Assembly: GCA_024710405.1 (NCBI GenBank)
Contig: JANJUV010000007.1
Span: 248,001-312,000 of the forward strand
DNA: 64,000 bases
Direction of reading: 5' to 3'
Source: Bacteroidales bacterium
Lineage (GTDB): Bacteria; Bacteroidota; Bacteroidia; Bacteroidales; F082
Shown: piece after piece, positions 62,317 to 64,000 of the stretch
Position numbering within the stretch: the stretch's first letter is position 1
How the letters are laid out: the number at the start of each line of letters is the position of its first letter
Notes under the pieces: model-generated
Database searches by the model: none
The model's input: the letters and a program-made list of their open reading frames with translations, nothing else
What the model was told of the DNA's origin: nothing
Made by a program: the position numbers and the translations under genes

Positions 62317-62964
62317 ATGAATCAGAAAATACTGCCAGTTATTGTACCAATTTTATTGCTTGCTGGTATAACAGGATATTCCCAGCAATTTGTCTCGGTT
62401 CGTTTCGTGACTGAACAGATAAAACCTGATGAATACGCAGATGTTATCATTCATACACATATACCTAATCTGGATTGCACCACTGAAAACATCCTTGTTT
62501 TTGCTGCCTGCGGCGCAATCTCCCTTGAAGTGTATTATGGTGCATGGATATGGCCAGGTGATTGTTACAGGACAGACACCATTAATGTTGGGCCTTTCTG
62601 CGAAGGACTAACTTATTTTTCGATTGATATGTATTTTCCGGATTTTGTAAAAACAGACTCCTACGATACAATCATCTCTGTGGAAACAGTAACCCGGACA
62701 CATATTAGTGAAAGCGATGAATTTTTGGTTTATCCCAACCCCTTCAACGAAACAATACATGTAATAAATACTCTTCATACAGAGGAATCAATAGAATTCA
62801 CCGTAAGTGACTTGTCAGGAAGGGTAATGGACAGTCGCATACTGAATTTTAACAATGAAATGCATGCTTTTAACTATCCTGAGTTGTCTGAAGGAACATA
62901 TGTCTATAGCATTACCAGTCAAGGCCGAAGATTATCTACAGGTTTGCTGGTCAAAACCCGATAG
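62317..62964 (+). CDS. Small secreted protein with T9SS sorting domain
   Basis: From the ATG at 62317 the protein has 215 residues: signal peptide (VIVPILLLAGITGYSQ), an approximately 115-residue passenger with four cysteines (LDCTTEN, FAACGA, PGDCYRT and GPFCEGLTYF) probably forming disulfides, and a type A sorting domain from about residue 143 (FLVYPNPFNETIHV to GLLVKTR). The passenger family is not recognised. It would be displayed on, or released from, the outer membrane. The next gene begins three bases after its stop. Confidence 0.82.
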   Translation: MNQKILPVIVPILLLAGITGYSQQFVSVRFVTEQIKPDEYADVIIHTHIPNLDCTTENILVFAACGAISLEVYYGAWIWPGDCYRTDTINVGPFCEGLTYFSIDMYFPDFVKTDSYDTIISVETVTRTHISESDEFLVYPNPFNETIHVINTLHTEESIEFTVSDLSGRVMDSRILNFNNEMHAFNYPELSEGTYVYSITSQGRRLSTGLLVKTR

Positions 62965-62967
62965 ATT

Positions 62968-64000
62968 ATGAGCAATAGCCTTGAGCAATATTTTGAAATA
63001 TACAGAAACAATACGATAGGATATCAGGAGAAATTCAGATCACCTTACGGTTTTCAAACCTTGATTTATGCTGACTGGATCGCTAGTGGTAGACTCTACC
63101 GCCCACTCGAAGACCGCATTATTAATGTATTCGGTCCTTTTATCGGCAACACACACACTGAAACCAGTGAAACAGGCACTCTGATGACAAAAGCCTATCA
63201 CCTGGCTCATAAAATCATCAAAGAACATGTCCATGCCTGTGCTGAGGATGTCATCATAACAGCAGGGTCAGGTATGACGACCGTAATCAACAAGATGCAC
63301 CGGATCATGGGATTAAAAAATTGCGGACAGCTCGCCAGACGTGATTGCCTTCAGAAGAATGAGCGTCCAGTAGTTTTTCTTAGTCATATGGAACACCATT
63401 CTAACCACACTTCATGGTTCGAATCCAATGTAGATGTTGTAGTACTGAAACCTAACAGCGAATTACTGATTGATCTGGAGGAACTTAAAAGACAGTTGGA
63501 GATTTACAAAGATCGTTCATTTAAAATTGGTTCATTTACAGCATGTTCAAATGTAACGGGTATAGAAACCCCCATTCACGACATCGCTAAAATCATGCAC
63601 GAACATGGAGGTGTAATTTTCGTTGATTATGCAGCATCAGCGCCTTATGTCGATATTAACATGCACCCCGAAGATGACGAAATGAAAAAACTGGATGCCA
63701 TATTTTTCAGCCCGCACAAATTTCTGGGGGGGCCGGGAAGTTCGGGTGTTATGATTTTTGACAGATCGCTTTATAACAGCCCCACGCCTGACAATCCAGG
63801 TGGAGGAACGGTTGATTGGACTAACCCCTGGGGCGAATACAAATATATCGATGATATTGAATTGAGAGAAGATGGGGGAACACCCGGCTTTCTTCAGGCT
63901 ATCAGGACAGCCCTGGCCATCGAAGTGAAAAACAAAATGAGCACATCAATGATGCGTTCACGCGAACACGAACTGGTATCAAAAGCATTTGAAGAATTCA
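62968..64000 (+). CDS. Class V aminotransferase / cysteine desulfurase-like protein (3' end cut by the window)
   Basis: The frame opens with ATG at 62968 and stays open to the end, giving 344 residues of an incomplete protein. Landmarks are THTETSETG, ITAGSGMTTVINKM (cofactor phosphate site), FLSHMEHHSNHTSW, ACSNVTGIETPIHDI, IFVDYAASAPYVDI (Asp holding the pyridine nitrogen) and SPHKFLGGPGSSG with the PLP lysine Lys251. This matches class V aminotransferase-fold enzymes related to cysteine desulfurase/selenocysteine lyase. The substrate cannot be assigned without the C terminus. Confidence 0.9.
   Translation, partial: MSNSLEQYFEIYRNNTIGYQEKFRSPYGFQTLIYADWIASGRLYRPLEDRIINVFGPFIGNTHTETSETGTLMTKAYHLAHKIIKEHVHACAEDVIITAGSGMTTVINKMHRIMGLKNCGQLARRDCLQKNERPVVFLSHMEHHSNHTSWFESNVDVVVLKPNSELLIDLEELKRQLEIYKDRSFKIGSFTACSNVTGIETPIHDIAKIMHEHGGVIFVDYAASAPYVDINMHPEDDEMKKLDAIFFSPHKFLGGPGSSGVMIFDRSLYNSPTPDNPGGGTVDWTNPWGEYKYIDDIELREDGGTPGFLQAIRTALAIEVKNKMSTSMMRSREHELVSKAFEEF

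Noticed and set aside
1-64000. tRNA, rRNA, insertion sequences, integrases or prophage genes
   Set aside because: Looked for throughout; no tRNA-like cloverleaf, transposase, integrase or terminal repeats were recognised by eye.

Overview
This window comes from a Bacteroidota chromosome, most likely of the class Bacteroidia. The evidence is: three secreted proteins with type A T9SS sorting domains; -7 promoter boxes of the Bacteroidota form TAnnTTTG in front of many genes; a Rho factor with a long low-complexity insertion; a fused E1 alpha/beta 2-oxoacid dehydrogenase; TPR-type sensor kinases; a reg_prop/Y_Y_Y sensor kinase; and families typical of the phylum (DUF4293, DUF3078, DUF1573, DUF2779). 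The DNA looks moderately AT-rich throughout. I saw no insertion sequence, prophage, CRISPR array, rRNA or tRNA.

Region 1 (1-15929, all +) is one tightly packed surface or exopolysaccharide locus. It holds an O-antigen ligase/polymerase-like membrane protein, a tandemly duplicated pair of GT2 glycosyltransferases (one soluble and one membrane-bound in each copy), two GT4-type glycosyltransferases, a hexapeptide acyltransferase, an FkbM methyltransferase, a further membrane GT2, a T9SS-exported parallel beta-helix protein and a zinc-ribbon SAM methyltransferase. A hybrid histidine kinase overlaps the last of these by 4 bases and is followed by a stand-alone CheY-like regulator (16012-16395) and a terminator. 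No flippase or initiating sugar-phosphate transferase is inside the window, so the locus probably continues upstream.

Region 2 (16485-20304, all -) is a four-gene operon read as nrnA followed by three FKBP-type lipoproteins with one, two and three FKBP-like domains. ndk (+) and a small XRE-type regulator (-) follow. A 581-base AT-rich regulatory gap contains five copies of a 5-4-5 palindrome; one surrounds the regulator's own -7 box and the others lie between the regulator and a divergent TPR sensor kinase/LuxR response regulator pair (21955-24800).

Region 3 (25189-50968) is mixed housekeeping and envelope content: a T9SS subtilase, an M1-like peptidase, aldehyde dehydrogenase-trmD, rplS, an rlmB-like methyltransferase, a protein with two TonB C-terminal domains, a DUF3078 barrel, a YfcE-type phosphoesterase, DUF4293, rho, DUF1573 with a Mur ligase, an APS-reductase-type cysH, the E1 fusion, an LpxR-like lipoprotein, DUF493-crcB-unknown-acylphosphatase, a molybdenum-carrier-like protein, mnmD, a beta-propeller-like lipoprotein, and a two-gene nuclease module (PolB-like 3'-5' exonuclease plus a DUF2779 Fe-S nuclease).

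Region 4 (50975-64000) has a large orphan sensor kinase, dnaB, a DUF6263-like protein, sucC divergent from a LolD-like ATPase, a giant 13-repeat TPR-like secreted protein, a GNAT acetyltransferase, a small T9SS cargo protein, and a class V aminotransferase cut by the window end.

The observations most worth following are the palindrome array around the XRE regulator, the 1-2-3 domain FKBP series, the nuclease pair in which the DUF2779 protein seems to have lost its own exonuclease residues while the adjacent gene supplies an intact exonuclease, and the symmetrical divergent promoter in front of that pair.
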